5,919 nt of DNA, taken from an uncultured Bacilli bacterium. GTDB taxonomy: Bacteria > Bacillota_I > Bacilli_A > RF39 > UBA660. The notes beneath the pieces are model-generated. The model made no database searches and was not told the DNA's origin. It worked only from the letters and a program-made list of their open reading frames with translations. The stretch is taken from contig CANQFI010000092.1 of assembly GCA_947598455.1 (NCBI GenBank), positions 1-5,919 on the forward strand. The letters run 5' to 3'. Made by a program: the position numbers and the translations under genes. How positions within the stretch are numbered: position 1 is the stretch's first letter; every line of letters begins with the position of its first letter. Shown here piece after piece: positions 5,893-5,919 of the stretch.

Positions 5893-5919
5893 ATGAAAGA
5901 AAAAATAATAAATATCTTA
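5893..5919 (+). CDS. 5' end of the next gene (partial, unidentified)
   Basis: An ATG at 5893 opens a frame reading MKEKIINIL to the window edge. GAGGAG at 5877-5882 lies ten bases upstream, an excellent ribosome site. The spacer between them contains a T7 run (5886-5892) that touches the ATG. Nine residues are too few to assign a family. Being preceded by a terminator and a promoter-like sequence, it begins a new transcription unit. Confidence 0.7.

Noticed and set aside
1..5919. TGA read as Trp (mycoplasma-type code)
   Set aside because: All Trp codons checked in the six main genes are TGG and none of these frames meets an internal TGA, so the standard bacterial code explains the window.
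1..5919. Mobile elements, CRISPR arrays, tRNAs or riboswitches
   Set aside because: No transposase or integrase-like protein, no spaced repeats, no tRNA-like cloverleaf and no structured leader was seen; untranslated gaps are all under about 130 bases.

Overview
The window is a very AT-rich stretch with genes packed on the + strand, strong AGGAGG-type ribosome sites, a TGGACA-N17-TATAAT promoter and short intrinsic terminators. This points to a low-GC Gram-positive-type bacterium (Bacillota, perhaps a gut Bacilli/Clostridia lineage). Trp is written as TGG in every gene and TGA never occurs inside a frame, so the ordinary bacterial code applies and a TGA=Trp mycoplasma is unlikely. No tRNA, rRNA, CRISPR array or transposase was seen, and no gene-free gap exceeds 300 bases.

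Layout. Positions 1-126 look like the tail of an upstream gene. A sigma-A-type promoter (77-105) lies in that tail and precedes a tight five-gene run ending at a strong terminator (4388-4428). The run encodes a DUF2142 multi-spanning membrane protein of the GT-C type (133-1704), a GT2 polyprenyl-phosphate sugar synthase-like glycosyltransferase (1723-2454), a small DUF2304 membrane protein (2447-2788), a GT4 glycosyltransferase (2781-3914) and a four-helix EamA/SMR-like transporter (3941-4387). A separate unit holds a Wzy/O-antigen-ligase-family protein (4478-5767) with its own terminator (5771-5796). The first nine codons of another gene begin at 5893.

How the genes may work together. All recognisable products fit cell-surface polysaccharide assembly. 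The GT4 enzyme would add a sugar to a lipid-linked repeat in the cytoplasm, and the Wzy-like protein would polymerise or transfer repeats outside. The GT2, the small EamA/SMR-like protein and the DUF2142 protein look like the three roles of a side-branch glycosylation cassette: make a lipid-phosphate sugar, flip it, and transfer it outside. That grouping is inference from family and order.

The most unusual signal is a run of eight G (1618-1625) near the 3' end of the DUF2142 gene, in DNA where I found no other G or C run longer than three. One base gained or lost would bring a stop within a few codons and remove the last membrane segment, so the tract is a candidate phase-variation switch. 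The DUF2304 protein, of unknown function and fused by overlaps to two glycosyltransferase genes, and a second plausible start in the EamA/SMR-like gene also deserve a second look.
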